Assembly (NCBI GenBank): GCA_902796045.1
Contig: CADBNQ010000088.1
Coordinates: 1 to 6,700, forward strand
Direction: 5' to 3'
Source: an uncultured Lachnospiraceae bacterium
Lineage (GTDB): Bacteria; Bacillota; Clostridia; Lachnospirales; Lachnospiraceae
Length of the DNA: 6,700 bases
The notes under the pieces are model-generated. The model was given only the letters and a program-made list of their open reading frames with translations. It was not told the DNA's origin and did not search any database. Both the position numbers and the translations under genes were made by a program. Below are positions 5,929-6,700 of this stretch, piece by piece; position 1 is the first letter of the stretch, and each line of letters begins with the position of its first letter.

Positions 5929-6700
5929 AGAGGGTCAACCTCATTATTTCTGGATGTCAGGTTCCTGACACAGTCAAACAATTCCTGGTTCTCCGAGATC
6001 CTGGCATCGCTTCCGATGGCACAGATCGTCTCCTGAGACAGCATATGGTCAATATAGGGGGCAAGGCCTCTGATGGTTTCCTGATCGGCCTTCAGAACCT
6101 GCTCTCTCTCCCGCATCATCATTTCTTCAGTCAGGCCGCACTGCCAGGCTGTAAAGGATCGGTCACCCAGGGCAACCGGCTCAAGCGGCAGGTCCATGGA
6201 GCTGATCGTCCCGATGATATATTTTGTCATATCGCGGTCATCTGCCTCAAAGCCGCGGACATAGTCGGCTGCCTTCTTATAGACATCCATGGTCTCGGAC
6301 AGCTTGGGATCTCTGTAGGATGTAAAAAATCCATAGCCGTTCCTGGAGAAGCTGCACATGCAGCCGTAGGCACCGCCGCTGACCCGGACATTGGTCCAGA
6401 GATAATCGTAGGACAGTATGGTCTTTAACACGCGCAGAGCTCCGGTATATGGGGTATCCGGTCCCTCAAACCTGCCGCCTGTAGCAACATACTGCACCTT
6501 GCCGGCTGTCTTGAAGCCTTCATTGAGCTTCCCGGGTCTGATGGCAGGGACAGATCTGACAACGGGGGCATCATACAGCATGCCGGCCAGGCGTCCGAGC
6601 TCCCTGTCTAATAATCTTTCAAAATCAAATCGTCCCGTGAGTCCTGCTGTCAGATTCTCCTTCCGGAAGATACAGCTGGCAGTCCTGTGCAGCTGCGCAA
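5925..6700 (-). CDS. M16C (insulinase / presequence-protease-like) zinc peptidase, C-terminal part, cut by right edge
   Basis: About 257 residues of the C-terminus are present; whole proteins of this family are near 970 residues, so the catalytic N-terminal half with the inverted zinc motif HxxEH lies outside the window. The open frame continues past the internal ATG at 6581 to the right edge, so that ATG is not the start. The best marker is RVSGGAYGCMCSFSRNGYGF, read from about 6386, followed by SYRDP: the conserved R and GGAYG of the last M16 domain, which contact the substrate backbone in characterised family members. The stretch upstream (KENLTAGLTG, then RLAGMLYDAPVV) fits the linker before it. 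Such proteins are cytosolic or cell-associated oligopeptide-degrading enzymes; the substrate here is unknown. No signal or membrane segment is visible in this part. It ends in an ATGA overlap with era. Confidence 0.9.
   Translation of the reverse strand, partial: AQLHRTASCIFRKENLTAGLTGRFDFERLLDRELGRLAGMLYDAPVVRSVPAIRPGKLNEGFKTAGKVQYVATGGRFEGPDTPYTGALRVLKTILSYDYLWTNVRVSGGAYGCMCSFSRNGYGFFTSYRDPKLSETMDVYKKAADYVRGFEADDRDMTKYIIGTISSMDLPLEPVALGDRSFTAWQCGLTEEMMMREREQVLKADQETIRGLAPYIDHMLSQETICAIGSDARISENQELFDCVRNLTSRNNEVDPL
5930..5942 (-). promoter_or_regulatory. era: era ribosome binding site within a short hairpin
   Basis: The minus strand has GAGG at 5942-5939, ten bases before the era ATG, and CCTC at 5933-5930, able to pair with it around the loop TTGAC. 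Four pairs are weak. Pairing would hide the binding site unless ribosomes finishing the peptidase open it, which fits the ATGA overlap. Functional coupling is inferred. Confidence 0.4.

Overview
The window looks like a stretch of a Bacillota chromosome, most likely class Clostridia and probably family Lachnospiraceae. The inference rests on base composition near 50% GC, Clostridia-like protein sequences, a single-chain (alpha2-type) glycyl-tRNA synthetase, a type III glutamine synthetase, and the gene order M16C peptidase - era - recO - glyS. The genus cannot be fixed from the sequence alone. Every convincing gene is on the minus strand, so the region is read from right to left.

Layout in transcription order. 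(1) 6700-5925: C-terminal part of an M16C (insulinase/presequence-protease-like) zinc peptidase, cut by the right edge. (2) 5928-5023: era, overlapping the peptidase stop by four bases (ATGA). (3) 5020-4271: recO, starting two bases after the era stop, or overlapping it if a GTG is used. These three form one tightly coupled operon. (4) 4270-4170: a 101-bp AT-rich gap with a good SigA-type promoter. (5) 4169-2781: glyS. (6) 2780-2616: a 165-base gap dominated by three inverted repeats, the largest a 61-base hairpin with about 23 base pairs. (7) 2615-492: type III glutamine synthetase. (8) 477-1: 5' part of folC, 14 bases after the glutamine synthetase stop and cut by the left edge.

Functionally the genes are housekeeping: ribosome maturation (Era), recombinational repair (RecO), tRNA charging (GlyS), nitrogen assimilation (glutamine synthetase) and folate glutamylation (FolC), plus a peptidase. 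The only recognisable promoter is ahead of glyS. glnA and folC therefore either depend on read-through past the large hairpin, which would make it an attenuator, or use a promoter I do not recognise.

I found no mobile element, CRISPR array, tRNA, rRNA, toxin-antitoxin pair or defence system. The part most worth a second look is the structured glyS-glnA intergenic RNA. It matches no riboswitch class I could recognise, but it may be simply a strong terminator.
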